Both the position numbers and the translations under genes were made by a program. The notes beneath the pieces were generated by a model that worked only from the letters and a program-made list of their open reading frames with translations, was not told the origin of the DNA and did no database searches. A stretch of 64,000 nucleotides of DNA from Umezawaea endophytica (lineage in GTDB: Bacteria > Actinomycetota > Actinomycetes > Mycobacteriales > Pseudonocardiaceae), in contig NZ_JANYMP010000045.1 in the NCBI RefSeq assembly GCF_025061645.1, forward strand, positions 1 to 64,000, in the 5' to 3' direction. Shown here piece after piece: positions 38,834 through 49,145 of the stretch (positions are counted from its first letter, which is position 1; each line of letters begins with the position of its first letter).

Positions 38834-39841
38834 GTGACCAGTAGCGAGCAGGTGGGGACAGGGTTCCAGTTCGTCGACCCTGTGCTGGCGGAGGTGGTGC
38901 AGGACGGCCTCGCCGAGGTGGAGGAGCTGCTGCGCAGAGTCGTGCAGAGCGAGTTCCACCCGGTGATGGAGACGTCCCTGCACCTCGTGGACGCGGGCGG
39001 CAAACGGATTCGCCCGCTGTTCACCCTGATCGCCTCCCAGTTCACCGGGGCGTGGGACCGGGAGAACGTCATCAAGGCGGCCGCGGTCGTCGAGTTGACG
39101 CACCTCGCGACGCTCTACCACGACGACGTGATGGACGAGGCGACCATGCGGCGGGGCGCGGTCAGCGCCAACGCCAAGTGGGACAACAGCATCGCCATCC
39201 TGACCGGTGACTACCTGTTCGCGCACGCGTCGGCGCTCACCGCCGACCTGGGCACGGTGGCGGCGCGGATCATCGCGGAGACGTTCTCCGAGCTGGTCAC
39301 CGGTCAGATGCGCGAGACGATGGGTCCTCGCGAGGGCGAGGACCCCGTCGAGCACTACCTCAAGACCATCAAGGAGAAGACGGGGTCGCTCATCGCGACC
39401 GCGGCGCGCTTCGGCGCGATGTTCTCCGACATGGACGAGGAGCAGACCGACGCGCTGCGCGCCTACGGCGACGTGATCGGGGCGGCGTTCCAGATCTCCG
39501 ACGACGTGATCGACATCGCGTCGCCGACGGAGGAGTCGGGCAAGACGCCCGGCACGGACCTGCGCGAGGGCGTGAAGACGCTCCCGATGCTGTACGCGCT
39601 GGCCGAGCCCGGTGCCGAGAGCACCAGGCTGGGGCGGCTGCTGGCCGCTCCCCTCACCGACGACGCCGAGGTCGACGAGGCGCTCGCGCTGCTGCGGGAG
39701 TCGTCCGGCCTGGTGAAGGCCCGCACGACGTTGGACGAGTACGCCGACGAGGCCCGCGCCGCGCTGGGCAAGCTGCCCGCCTGTTCCGCCCGCGACGCGC
39801 TGGAGTCGCTCAGCGAGTACGTCGTCGCCCGTTCGCACTGA
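38834..39841 (+). CDS. polyprenyl diphosphate synthase for menaquinone side chain
   Basis: A 335-residue trans-prenyltransferase that chain-extends isopentenyl diphosphate. The two Asp-rich motifs are intact: DDVMD (about residues 97-101) and DDVID near residue 221. The GGKRIRP segment lies near residue 54, and small residues precede the first motif, consistent with a long-chain product. It corresponds in position to mycobacterial grcC1, next to menJ. It starts with GTG 19 bp after nuoN and may be co-transcribed with the nuo operon. Chain length cannot be fixed from sequence. Confidence 0.9.
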   Translation: MTSSEQVGTGFQFVDPVLAEVVQDGLAEVEELLRRVVQSEFHPVMETSLHLVDAGGKRIRPLFTLIASQFTGAWDRENVIKAAAVVELTHLATLYHDDVMDEATMRRGAVSANAKWDNSIAILTGDYLFAHASALTADLGTVAARIIAETFSELVTGQMRETMGPREGEDPVEHYLKTIKEKTGSLIATAARFGAMFSDMDEEQTDALRAYGDVIGAAFQISDDVIDIASPTEESGKTPGTDLREGVKTLPMLYALAEPGAESTRLGRLLAAPLTDDAEVDEALALLRESSGLVKARTTLDEYADEARAALGKLPACSARDALESLSEYVVARSH

Positions 39842-39871
39842 CCCCGAGGCCGCCGCCGGGACCTCCGGGTC

Positions 39872-40789
39872 CTAGCGGCACTCGGGAGCGGGGTCGACCG
39901 CCGCGTCCCGGCGCGCCCGGTGCCCCGCGCGGGCCGCGTCGAGCGTGAACACCAGCAGCGCGACCCACACCAGGGCGAAGCCCAGCCAGCGGACCGGCGT
40001 CATGGTCTCGTGCATCACGAACACGCCCCAGCAGAACTGGAGCACCGGCGTCAGGTACTGGAGCATCCCCAGGGTGCTCAGCGGCACCTTCCGCGCCGCG
40101 GCGCCGAACAGCATCAGCGGCACGGCCGTGACCACGCCCGCCGACGCCAGCAGCAGCGCGTGCCCGACCCCGTGGCTGGTGAACGTGCCCACGCCGGTCA
40201 CGCCCAGCCAGACCAGGTAGCCGATGGCGAGCGGGGCCAGCACGATGCTCTCGCCGGTGAGGCTGGTGGTGGAGTCCAGCGGGACGGTCTTCTTGAGCAG
40301 CCCGTAGAGGCCGAACGAGCAGGCCAGCGTCAGCGAGAGCAGCGGCAGCGAGCCGTAGTCGACGGCCAGCACGACGACCGCCACCACGGCGATCCCCAGC
40401 GCGGCGACCTGCGGCAGCCGCAGCCGTTCCCTCAGCACCAGCACGCCGAGCAGGACGCTGACCAGCGGGTTGATGAAGTAGCCGAGGGAGGCCTCCACGA
40501 CGTGGGAGGTGTTCACGGCGTAGATGTAGAAGCCCCAGTTGATCGCGATCAGCACCGAGGCGCCCGCGACCATCAGCCAGCCCTTGGCCGACAGGCGGCG
40601 CAGCACGCCCCACTGGCCGAGCGCGAGGGTGATGCCCGCCATCACCACGAGTGACCACACGACCCGGTGGGCCAGCGTCTCGACCGAGGAGGCGGGGAGA
40701 AGGAGGGGCCAGTACGCGGGGACGACACCCCAGAGCCCGTACGCGCCCACCCCGTAGGCGATGCCCCGATCGGGGCGGTGAACTTCCAC
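39872..40789 (-). CDS. rarD: RarD-family EamA transporter
   Basis: A membrane protein of about 305 residues with ten predicted helices in two EamA repeats. The first-helix motif GIAYGVGAYGLWGVVPAYWPLL, INWGFYIYAVN, and LGYFINPLVSVLLG with LQYLTPVLQF are typical of RarD. RarD is linked to chloramphenicol sensitivity in some bacteria; the substrate is unknown. I chose the GTG at 40789; an upstream GTG at 40831 would add 14 residues. It converges on the prenyl synthase across only 30 bp. Confidence 0.85.
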   Translation of the reverse strand: MEVHRPDRGIAYGVGAYGLWGVVPAYWPLLLPASSVETLAHRVVWSLVVMAGITLALGQWGVLRRLSAKGWLMVAGASVLIAINWGFYIYAVNTSHVVEASLGYFINPLVSVLLGVLVLRERLRLPQVAALGIAVVAVVVLAVDYGSLPLLSLTLACSFGLYGLLKKTVPLDSTTSLTGESIVLAPLAIGYLVWLGVTGVGTFTSHGVGHALLLASAGVVTAVPLMLFGAAARKVPLSTLGMLQYLTPVLQFCWGVFVMHETMTPVRWLGFALVWVALLVFTLDAARAGHRARRDAAVDPAPECR

Positions 40790-41033
40790 CGAAGTGGTGG
40801 CCGGGTTGGTCAACGATGGCACTCGCCGCACTCTACGCCGCGACGTGGATCGCTTTGACCTGGTCAGTTGCGTCGAGTGGCCTAGTATCGACAGATCCGT
40901 GCGCGAGTGGACGGCCGACCGCGCTTGACCGCGAGGTCAGGGTAGTTTGGCACCGCTTCCACTACCGGGTGAACAGCTCGGCGTGCGGAGCGCGTCGAGG
41001 CGTAACAGGACTTGCCAGTTGGAGGAACTTCCA

Positions 41034-43466
41034 GTGGTGTCGCTCTTCGGGCAGGTCTGGCTGTGGAGCCTGCTGTCCTTCGTGGCCGGTGTGCTGGTGA
41101 CCTGGCTGGTGCAGGTTCGACCGGCCAAGCAGCGGCTCGCCGAGTTGGAGGCGAACAGGCTCAGCGCCCCAGCCGGACCCGCGAGGTCGCAGCCCCAGGC
41201 CCCGCCTTCACCGGTGTCGTCGCCGATGCGCGACGAGGAGTTCGACGACTGGCACGTCGGTGCCCGCGCGAACTCCGACCCGCTGCTGGCCGTGCCGCCG
41301 CCGGTGCCGGACCAGATGTGGCCGCAGGGCCCCGGCCAGGAGGCCTACGAGCAGCCGCGGGCCTACGAGCCGCCGCGCCCTGCGGAACCGCCGCGCCCGC
41401 TGGAGCCGCAGCGCCTGGTCGAGCCGCCCCGGTCGATGGACCCCCCGCCCGCGTTCAACGCCTCCGAGCAGGTGAACAACGACGTCGGCGCGTTCGTGCC
41501 GGCGAGCGCGTTCGGCAGGCCGATGGAGCCCGAACCCGAGCCGCAGCCGGAGCCGGACTACGACGAGCTGCCCCCGGCGCTCACCCGCATCCCGGAGAAC
41601 TCCGAGCCGACGCGCGTCGTCGAGCCCGTGGACGTGCCGGAGGAGGAGAAGCCGCGCAGCCTGTTCCAGCGGCTCGCCCCCGAGGAGGTCCAGGCCGAGC
41701 CCGTCCCGCTGAACCCGGAGCAGGAGTCGACGGTCTTCCGGCGCGCGGACCTGGACGAGCAGCCCGACGTGCCCGAGATCCCCGCGGACCGCACCCGCTA
41801 CCTGCCGCCGGTCGCCCCGGACCTCGCCCCGGCGGTGGAGGAGCCGACCGCGCCGCCGGAGGTCGAGGAGTGGCACCCGCGCGAGGTGTGGCGCGAGGAG
41901 GAGGAAGAGCGGCCCGACGTCGACGAGTCCGCCGAGCCCGCCGAGTCCGTGCACGAGGCCGAGCTGCTGGACGAGCGCGAAGAGGACTTCGCCGCCGACG
42001 ACACCGTTCCCGCCGCCGACCCGGCCGAGGGCTCGGTCCCCGCCGAGACGGCTGCCGAGGAGACCTCGGTCATCCCCGCGGGTGAACTCCAGCGGGCCCT
42101 CGACGCCGCCGACGCCGCGAGTGCCGCTGAGGCCGCGAGCGCCTCGGCGGCCGCCGACGCCCGTCGGGAAGCCGAACGCGAGTCGTGGCCCGAGCACAGC
42201 CTGACCGGCCAGTTCCCGATCGTCACCGACGACATCGCCTCCAGCAAGGGGCAGCTCGGCGTCGAGCTGGACGACCCGGACTACCGCCGCGACGACCCGG
42301 ACGAGCCCACCGGGACGCCCGCGGCCGACCCGCCCGTCGCCGAGTCGCCCGTGGCTGAACCGCTCGTCGTCGAACCACCCGTCACCGAGTCGCGGGACGC
42401 CGAGTCGCGCGGTGCCGACTTCCGCGCCGCCCAGGCCGCTCCGCGCGGGGCCGACGCCCAGGGGACCACCTCCCGTGGCGAGTCGGGTGACGCGGAGTCG
42501 CGCGGCACTGATTTCCGCGCTGCTCAGGCGGGTGACGCCGGTTCGCGTGACGAGTCGCGCGAGACCGATTTCCGCGCCGTCCAGGAAGCCGCGTTGCGCG
42601 CTGCCGAGGTCGCCCCCGCGGCCCGCGCTGCCGAGCCCGTCCAGCCCGCGGCCCAGGAACCCCGCCCGGCCACCGGGTTCCCGCCGGTCGAGCCGCGTTC
42701 CGCCGAGCCGGAGCAGCCCGCCGCAGAGGCCCCGGCGGCAACCCCGGCCGAGCCCGCCGACTTCTTCCCGACCAAGCAGGAGCCCGTCGAGACCCCGGCG
42801 GTCGAGAAGCGCCCGGCCGCCGCGAACTTCTTCGCGCCCCAGCAGGCCGAGGCCGCCGCACCGCCCGCGCCGAAGGCGTCGAAGTCCGCTCCGGCCCAAC
42901 CGGCCGCCGAGCGCCCCAGGTCGCTGTTCGAGCCCATCCTGGACGAGTCGGACGACGACCCGCAGCCCCAGGAGACCGTCCGGCAGCTACCGCCGACGGA
43001 CGACCAGCCGTTCGTGCCGACCCTGGCGCCGGAACTGCTGGCGCGCGGCTCCAACGGCCTCCCGGTGCGTCCGCAGCGCCCGGCGGGCGGTCCGCCGCCC
43101 ATGACGTCCCCGCCGCTGCTGGGGCCGCCGCAGCCGGTCGCCCAGCCTCCTCTCCCGAAGAAGCCGCTCCGGCCCCGTCCGGTGGGTTTCAGCCCGTCCA
43201 CGGGCGGTCGCAGCGAGGCGCCCGCGCCGGTCGCGCCCAGGTTCCAGCAGCCGGAGGGCTTCAACCCGCGCTCGCCGTTCGGTCCGGGGTCGGTGCTGCC
43301 CAAGTCCGACGGCCACGCGCCCGCCGCCGACTTCGAGGTGAAGGCGACCCTGACCGGCCGCCGCTACTTCCGGCCCGGCTCGTCCGACTTCGACGGCACC
43401 AGGGCCGACGTCTGGTTCCGCACCGAGGCCGACGCCCAGAAGGCCGGTTTCCGCCCGGCCCAGTAG
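41034..43466 (+). CDS. membrane-anchored Glu/Pro/Ala-rich protein with C-terminal sunset-like domain
   Basis: An 810-residue protein with one N-terminal transmembrane helix (about residues 4-24) and a basic stop-transfer segment. More than 700 low-complexity residues follow, dominated by Pro, Glu, Ala and Asp. Residues about 450-525 contain a repeated ESRG-x-DFRAAQ-type motif. The last 45 residues form a compact motif (GRRYFRPGSSDFDG, DVWFRTEADAQKAGF) like the small actinobacterial sunset domain. The GTG at 41034 has a GGAGGA site at 7-base spacing. The function is unknown; the layout suggests an anchored scaffold with a long flexible cytoplasmic arm. A strong terminator follows. Confidence 0.75.
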   Translation: MVSLFGQVWLWSLLSFVAGVLVTWLVQVRPAKQRLAELEANRLSAPAGPARSQPQAPPSPVSSPMRDEEFDDWHVGARANSDPLLAVPPPVPDQMWPQGPGQEAYEQPRAYEPPRPAEPPRPLEPQRLVEPPRSMDPPPAFNASEQVNNDVGAFVPASAFGRPMEPEPEPQPEPDYDELPPALTRIPENSEPTRVVEPVDVPEEEKPRSLFQRLAPEEVQAEPVPLNPEQESTVFRRADLDEQPDVPEIPADRTRYLPPVAPDLAPAVEEPTAPPEVEEWHPREVWREEEEERPDVDESAEPAESVHEAELLDEREEDFAADDTVPAADPAEGSVPAETAAEETSVIPAGELQRALDAADAASAAEAASASAAADARREAERESWPEHSLTGQFPIVTDDIASSKGQLGVELDDPDYRRDDPDEPTGTPAADPPVAESPVAEPLVVEPPVTESRDAESRGADFRAAQAAPRGADAQGTTSRGESGDAESRGTDFRAAQAGDAGSRDESRETDFRAVQEAALRAAEVAPAARAAEPVQPAAQEPRPATGFPPVEPRSAEPEQPAAEAPAATPAEPADFFPTKQEPVETPAVEKRPAAANFFAPQQAEAAAPPAPKASKSAPAQPAAERPRSLFEPILDESDDDPQPQETVRQLPPTDDQPFVPTLAPELLARGSNGLPVRPQRPAGGPPPMTSPPLLGPPQPVAQPPLPKKPLRPRPVGFSPSTGGRSEAPAPVAPRFQQPEGFNPRSPFGPGSVLPKSDGHAPAADFEVKATLTGRRYFRPGSSDFDGTRADVWFRTEADAQKAGFRPAQ

Positions 43467-43476
43467 CTCGAACGGA

Positions 43477-43510
43477 AAAGGCCCCCTCCACCGCGGTGGA
43501 GGGGGCCTTT
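43477..43510. terminator. bidirectional terminator between the anchored protein gene and korB
   Basis: A perfect 34-bp palindrome with AAAGGCCCCCTCCACC as its left arm. A-runs and T-runs lie at the two ends. It is positioned to stop both convergent genes. Confidence 0.9.
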
Positions 43511-43522
43511 CGCGTCGGGTAC

Positions 43523-44589
<1,067 letters not shown>

Positions 44590-44593
<4 letters not shown>

Positions 44594-46479
44594 GCTCCAA
44601 CCCCCTTGATCACTTCGGCGAGCACGTCCTGGAGCTCCTCGGCCTTGAACGGCAGGCCCTGCACCTTGGTGTAGCTCTGCACGTCCACGAGGTACTTCGC
44701 CCTGAGGAGCAACGCGAGCTGGCCGAGGTTCATTTCCGGCGCGATCACCTTGTCGTAGCGGGAAAGCACGTCCCCCAGGTTCTTCGGGAACGGGTTGAGG
44801 TGCCTCAGGTGCACGTGCGCCACCGGCAGGCCCAGCTTGCGGACGCGGCGGGCCGCGGCACCGATCGGGCCGTACGAGGAACCCCAGCCGACGACGAGCA
44901 CCTTGGCGTCGCCGGTCGGGTCGTCCACGACCACGTCCGGCACCTCGATGCCCTCGACCTTGGCCTGGCGCAGCCGCACCATCCGGTCGTGGTTCTCCGG
45001 TTCGTAGGAGATGTTGCCGGTGTTCTCCGCCTTCTCCAGACCGCCGATGCGGTGCTGGAGACCGGGGGTGCCGGGGATCGCCCACGGGCGGGCCAGCGTC
45101 TCCGGGTCGCGCACGTACGGCCAGAACTCGCCGGAACCGTCGGTCGCGTTCGGCTCGGTCGCGAACTCCACCGACAGGTCGGGCAGCTCGTCGACGTCCG
45201 GGATCAGCCACGGCTCGGAGCCGTTCGCGATGGCGCCGTCGGACAGCAGCAGCACCGGCGTTCGGTACGTGAGCGCGATCCGCACCGCGTCCATCGCGGC
45301 GTCGAAGCAGTCGGACGGCGACTGCGGCGCCACGATCGGCACCGGCGACTCGCCGTTGCGGCCGAACATCGCCTGGAGCAGGTCGGCCTGCTCGGTCTTG
45401 GTCGGCAGACCCGTCGACGGGCCGCCGCGCTGCACGTCGATGATCAGCAGCGGCAGCTCGGTCATCACCGCGAGGCCGATGGTCTCCGACTTGAGCGCCA
45501 CACCGGGACCGGACGTCGACGTCACGCCGAGCGCGCCGCCGTACGAGGCCCCGAGCGCCGCGCCGATGCCCGCGATCTCGTCCTCGGCCTGCAACGTCGT
45601 GATGCCGAAGTTCTTGTGCCTGCTCAGCTCGTGCAGGATGTCCGACGCCGGGGTGATCGGGTACGTGCCGAGCACGATCGGCAGCCGGGCCTGCTGGCCC
45701 GCCGCGACCAGGCCGTACGCCAGCGCCGTGTTGCCGGTGATCTGGCGGTAGGTGCCGGTGTTCAGCTTCGCCGGGGCGACCTCGTAGGTCACCGCGAACG
45801 ACTCGGTCGTCTCGCCGTAGTAGTAGCCCGCGCGGAACGCCAGGACGTTGGCCTCGGCGATGTCCGGCTTCTTCGCGAACTTCTCGCGCAGGAACCGCTC
45901 CGTGCCCTCGGTCGGCCGGTGGTACATCCACGACAGCAGGCCCAGCGCGAACATGTTCTTCGCGCGCTCGGCGTCCTTCTTGCCGAGCCCGGTCTCCTCC
46001 AGCGCGCCGATCGTGATGGTCGCCATCGCGACCTCGTGCACCTGGAAGTCGGCCAGCGAGTCGTCCTCGAGCGGGTTGGCCGCGTACCCGACCTTGGTCA
46101 GGTTGCGCTTGCTGAACTCGTCCGTGTTGACGATCAGGATCCCGCCCTTGGGCAGGTCCTTGATGTTCGCCTTGAGCGCCGCCGGGTTCATCGCCACGAG
46201 CACGTCGGGGCGGTCGCCGGGGGTGAGGATGTCGTAGTCCGCGAAGTGGAGCTGGAACGACGACACGCCGGGCAGGGTGCCTTGGGGCGCCCGGATCTCG
46301 GCGGGGAAGTTCGGCTGTGTCGCCAGGTCGTTGCCGAAGGCGGCGGCCTCGGAGGTGAATCGGTCACCGGTGAGCTGCATGCCGTCACCGGAGTCCCCGG
46401 CGAACCGGATCACCACTCGATCCAGCTTGCGTGTTTCGGGGGCTCCAGGCGCAGCGCCGTTACCCAGGTCGGTAGTCAT
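44590..46479 (-). CDS. korA: 2-oxoacid:ferredoxin oxidoreductase subunit alpha (gamma-alpha fusion)
   Basis: A 629-residue subunit. The N-terminal 180 or so residues are the gamma domain (FAGDSGDGMQLTGDRF, PAEIRAPQGT). The alpha domain follows, with TYPITPASDILHEL, EDEIAGIGAALGASYGG and TSTSGPGVALKSE. This fusion is normal for the actinobacterial two-subunit KorAB, which lacks the delta ferredoxin subunit. The promoter lies in the 260-bp gap upstream. Confidence 0.94.
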
Positions 46480-46683
46480 CTCCTACGCCGATCCCTCTCT
46501 TCGTGGACAGGCCGAACTGTTGTCCCGCATCACATGTGCAGTTGCGAGGGTAGTCGTTTGTGTTAAAGCAACGGTCGCCCGCGTACCACTGGTCGGGAAC
46601 CCCTGACTCACCCGGTGGACCGCCGGTGCTCTCGACGGTAGGCACGACGCCATCCGCCCGCGGCCAAAGGCGGCGCAGGTCAC

Positions 46684-46710
46684 AGCGGTACGCCCGATTG
46701 GCGTACCGCT
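46684..46710 (-). terminator. hairpin downstream of the crotonase-fold gene
   Basis: An 11-bp perfect stem (AGCGGTACGCC and complement) with a CGATT loop lies about 30 bp past the stop of the crotonase-fold gene and upstream of korA. It is probably a terminator; the rest of the 46480-46740 gap holds the korA promoter and nothing else I can identify. Confidence 0.6.
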
Positions 46711-46740
46711 GGTAACAGGTACTTTCGGTAACGGGTAGAT

Positions 46741-47493
46741 TTAGGGGCGCCCGCTGATCTTGTCCTTCAGCGCCGCCAGCCTGGCCGCGAACTCCGGCGA
46801 CTCGATCGACACCACCTGCGGGGCGAGTTCGGTGGTCACGGCCTCGGCGTGGTCGTCGAGCACCGCCGTCGTCCGCATCGACGCCTTGATGGTCCGGACC
46901 AGTTCCCGCGGACCGTCGGCCGCGGCCTTCGCCAGGTCCCGCGCGGCGGCGACCACGTCCGTACCCGAACGGGTGTACGCCAAGCCGGTCCGCACGGCCT
47001 CGTCCGCGTCCAGGACCTGCCCGAACAGCGTCATCGCCGTCGCCGTCTGCGGCCCGACCAGCCGTTGCAGCATCCACGTCATCCCGCCGCCGGGGTGGAT
47101 GCCGAGCTGGAGGAACCGCGCGTCGAACCGCGCCTTCGGGCCCGCGACCCGGACGTCGCACGCCAGCGCCAGGTTCAGCCCGGCGCCGACCGCCGCGCCG
47201 TTGACCGCCGCGATCGTCGGCAGCGAGCAGCCCGCCACGGCGAGGAAGCCGGCGTAAATCTGCCGAAGTCCCTCCTCCTTGGCCTCGCCCAGCGCCGTCA
47301 GGTCCGCCCCCGCGCAGAACGCGGGAGCGGCGCCCGTCACGACGACCGCGTGCACCTCGGGGTCCCGTTCGCAGGCCGCGACGGCCTCGGCGAGCTGGTC
47401 GGACAGCTCCAGCGTCAGCGCGTTGCGCCGTTCGGGATCCCGAACGGTGATCACCGCGACGCGGTCGGAGCTCTCCAGGGTCACCTCAGCCAT
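46741..47493 (-). CDS. enoyl-CoA hydratase/isomerase family protein, atypical
   Basis: A 250-residue crotonase-fold protein. The oxyanion-hole segments [11 protein letters not shown] and [17 protein letters not shown] are present, so acyl-CoA binding is likely. Both catalytic glutamates of classical enoyl-CoA hydratase appear replaced: the first by Asn in GLNLA and the second by Phe just before [10 protein letters not shown]. Hydratase activity is therefore doubtful; isomerase, thioesterase-like or other crotonase chemistry is possible. It is a single gene on the - strand between korA and the Lrp regulator. Confidence 0.8.
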   Translation of the reverse strand: MAEVTLESSDRVAVITVRDPERRNALTLELSDQLAEAVAACERDPEVHAVVVTGAAPAFCAGADLTALGEAKEEGLRQIYAGFLAVAGCSLPTIAAVNGAAVGAGLNLALACDVRVAGPKARFDARFLQLGIHPGGGMTWMLQRLVGPQTATAMTLFGQVLDADEAVRTGLAYTRSGTDVVAAARDLAKAAADGPRELVRTIKASMRTTAVLDDHAEAVTTELAPQVVSIESPEFAARLAALKDKISGRP

Positions 47494-47521
47494 GCCGCCG
47501 ACTCTACGGAGACGGCCGGGT

Positions 47522-47971
47522 CTACGGTGCCGGCGGCCGGTCGAGCAGCCGGGACAGCACCACCGTCGACACCGTCCGGTCGATGATCTCGACGGCCCGC
47601 AGCCGTTCCAGCGCCGTTTCGAGGTGGTGGATGCTCGCCGCCCGCAGGTGCACGATCGCGTCCGCCGCGCCGGACACCGTGTAGGCCGCCATCACCTCGG
47701 CCATCGGCTCCAGGCGGTTCTGGATGTCGCTCGGCGACACGTTGCCCCGGCAGTGCACCTCCACGAACGCCTCGGTGCCCCACCCGAGCTGCTCCGGGTC
47801 CACCACCGCCGTGAACCCGCGCAGCACCCCGGTGTCGAGCAGCTTGTCCACCCGCCGCTTCACTGCGGGCGCGGACAGCCCCACCACGTTCCCGATGTCC
47901 GCGTAACTCGATCGGGCGTTGGCCATGAGGCACGAAATGATTCGATGGTCGATGGTGTCCACACGCAACAT
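47522..47971 (-). CDS. Lrp/AsnC-family transcriptional regulator
   Basis: A 149-residue regulator with an N-terminal winged helix ([23 protein letters not shown] through the RRVDKLL recognition region) and a C-terminal RAM/ACT-type ligand domain. It is divergent from the DDAH-like gene, as Rv2324 is from Rv2323c in mycobacteria, so it probably senses an amino acid and controls that gene. A symmetric site lies in the shared promoter. Confidence 0.9.
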   Translation of the reverse strand: MLRVDTIDHRIISCLMANARSSYADIGNVVGLSAPAVKRRVDKLLDTGVLRGFTAVVDPEQLGWGTEAFVEVHCRGNVSPSDIQNRLEPMAEVMAAYTVSGAADAIVHLRAASIHHLETALERLRAVEIIDRTVSTVVLSRLLDRPPAP

Positions 47972-47982
47972 AGTGCCCTAAA

Positions 47983-48002
47983 AGACGCAATATTGTGGCG
48001 TT
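47983..48002. promoter_or_regulatory. dyad in the lrp-ddaH promoter, candidate Lrp operator
   Basis: The 20-bp segment AGACGCAATATTGTGGCGTT has a perfect CAATATTG core and partly symmetric ACGC/GCGT flanks. It lies 12 bp upstream of the lrp start. Lrp-family regulators often bind such dyads next to their own gene. Confidence 0.5.
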
Positions 48003-48037
48003 GATCGAGGGTCAGCCGGCCATCTACATTTCGATCC

Positions 48038-48928
48038 ATGACCTCGGTATCCATTCTGGGCCCCGGCGACGAGCCGCTGGTACTGGACCTAGGCGCGTCC
48101 GCCGCGCCCCTGCGCGTACCGACCACCCGCAGGTACCTCATGTGCCCGCCGGAGTACTTCACGGTCGAGTACTCGATCAACCCGTGGATGGATCCGACCC
48201 AGCCGACGAACACGGACCTGGCGATGGCCCAGTGGACCGCGCTGAAGGACGCCTACGAGGCCGCGGGCCACCAGGTCGAGGTCATCGAACCCCAGCCGGG
48301 CCTGCCGGACATGGTGTTCGCCGCCAACTCCGGCACCGTCGTCGACGGCCGCGTACTGGGCTCCCGCTTCCGCGCCGAACAACGCGCGGCCGAAGCCGAC
48401 CACTTCCGCCGCTGGTTCCTCGACAACGGCTACCGCCACGTCGTCATGCCGGAACGCACGAACGAGGCCGAAGGCGACTTCGCCTGGACCGGCACCCTCC
48501 TGCTGGCCGGAACAGGCTTCCGCACCGACCCCTCCGCCCACGCCGAAGCACAGGAGGTACTGGGCGTACCGGTCGTCTCCCTACACCTCATCGACCCCCG
48601 CTACTACCACCTGGACGTAGCCCTGGTCGTCCTAGACGACCAGTCCCCAACCCCTCTGGTCGCGTACTACCCGGACGCCTTCTCCGAAGGCTCCCAACGA
48701 GTCCTCCGCCGCTTGTTCCCCAACGCCATCATCGCCACCGCGGCCGACGCCGCCTGCCTGGGCATCAACGCCGTCTCAGACGGCCGCCACGTGTTCCTGC
48801 CGATCGAGGCAACCGACCTGGCAACCCAGGTGAAGGCCCACGGCTTCGAACCCGTGCTGGTGGACATCTCGGAACTCCGGAAGTCCGGCGGCGGTCCGAA
48901 GTGCTGCACGATGGAACTGAGGGGCTGA
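48038..48928 (+). CDS. dimethylarginine dimethylaminohydrolase / amidinotransferase family protein
   Basis: A 296-residue five-bladed beta-propeller guanidino-modifying enzyme. Substrate Asp lies in GLPDMVFAANSGT, the catalytic His in YYHLDVAL (about residue 188) and the catalytic Cys near the C-terminus in GGPKCCTMEL (Cys289/290). It resembles Rv2323c and other bacterial DDAH-like proteins; arginine- or ornithine-related substrates are possible. A TACATT -10 element ends 8 bases before the ATG, so the mRNA is probably leaderless. It is the last host gene before the integrated element. Confidence 0.87.
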   Translation: MTSVSILGPGDEPLVLDLGASAAPLRVPTTRRYLMCPPEYFTVEYSINPWMDPTQPTNTDLAMAQWTALKDAYEAAGHQVEVIEPQPGLPDMVFAANSGTVVDGRVLGSRFRAEQRAAEADHFRRWFLDNGYRHVVMPERTNEAEGDFAWTGTLLLAGTGFRTDPSAHAEAQEVLGVPVVSLHLIDPRYYHLDVALVVLDDQSPTPLVAYYPDAFSEGSQRVLRRLFPNAIIATAADAACLGINAVSDGRHVFLPIEATDLATQVKAHGFEPVLVDISELRKSGGGPKCCTMELRG

Positions 48929-48976
48929 ACTGGCGGTTTTCGCCACGCTCCGTAGTTGCTGGTTGAGAGCGAATAG

Positions 48977-49081
48977 TGCCGCTGATCAGCGCAGATGATG
49001 CCGCTGGGCTAGCTGGCTCAAGGTGACTGTCTGCCGCTGACTGCGGCGTCCTGCCACGGCTCACGGAACATGCACGGAACA
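48977..49081. promoter_or_regulatory. candidate attachment region with phased direct repeats
   Basis: TGCCGCTG occurs at 48977, 48999 and 49032, at spacings of 22 and 33 bp. CACGGAACA occurs at 49062 and 49073, 11 bp apart. All spacings are multiples of 11, as expected for integrase arm-type sites on one DNA face. It sits between ddaH and the int 3' end, where attP lies in pSAM2-type elements. Confidence 0.45.
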
Positions 49082-49083
49082 GG

Positions 49084-49118
49084 AAAGGCCCCCGGCAAGA
49101 TCATCGCCGGGGGCCTTT
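49084..49118. terminator. intrinsic terminator downstream of int
   Basis: A 13-bp perfect stem (AAAGGCCCCCGGC and complement) with a 9-base loop is flanked by A and T runs. It lies about 30 bp past the int stop and terminates the rep-xis-int operon. Confidence 0.9.
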
Positions 49119-49145
49119 TCGATCACTCTACCTGGGCAGACATGC

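Noticed and set aside
46741-47493. Calling this an enoyl-CoA hydratase by name
   Set aside because: Both catalytic glutamates appear to be replaced, so only the fold-level call is supported.
48929-49145. tRNA gene at the left element border
   Set aside because: No T-loop consensus or cloverleaf could be drawn on either strand.
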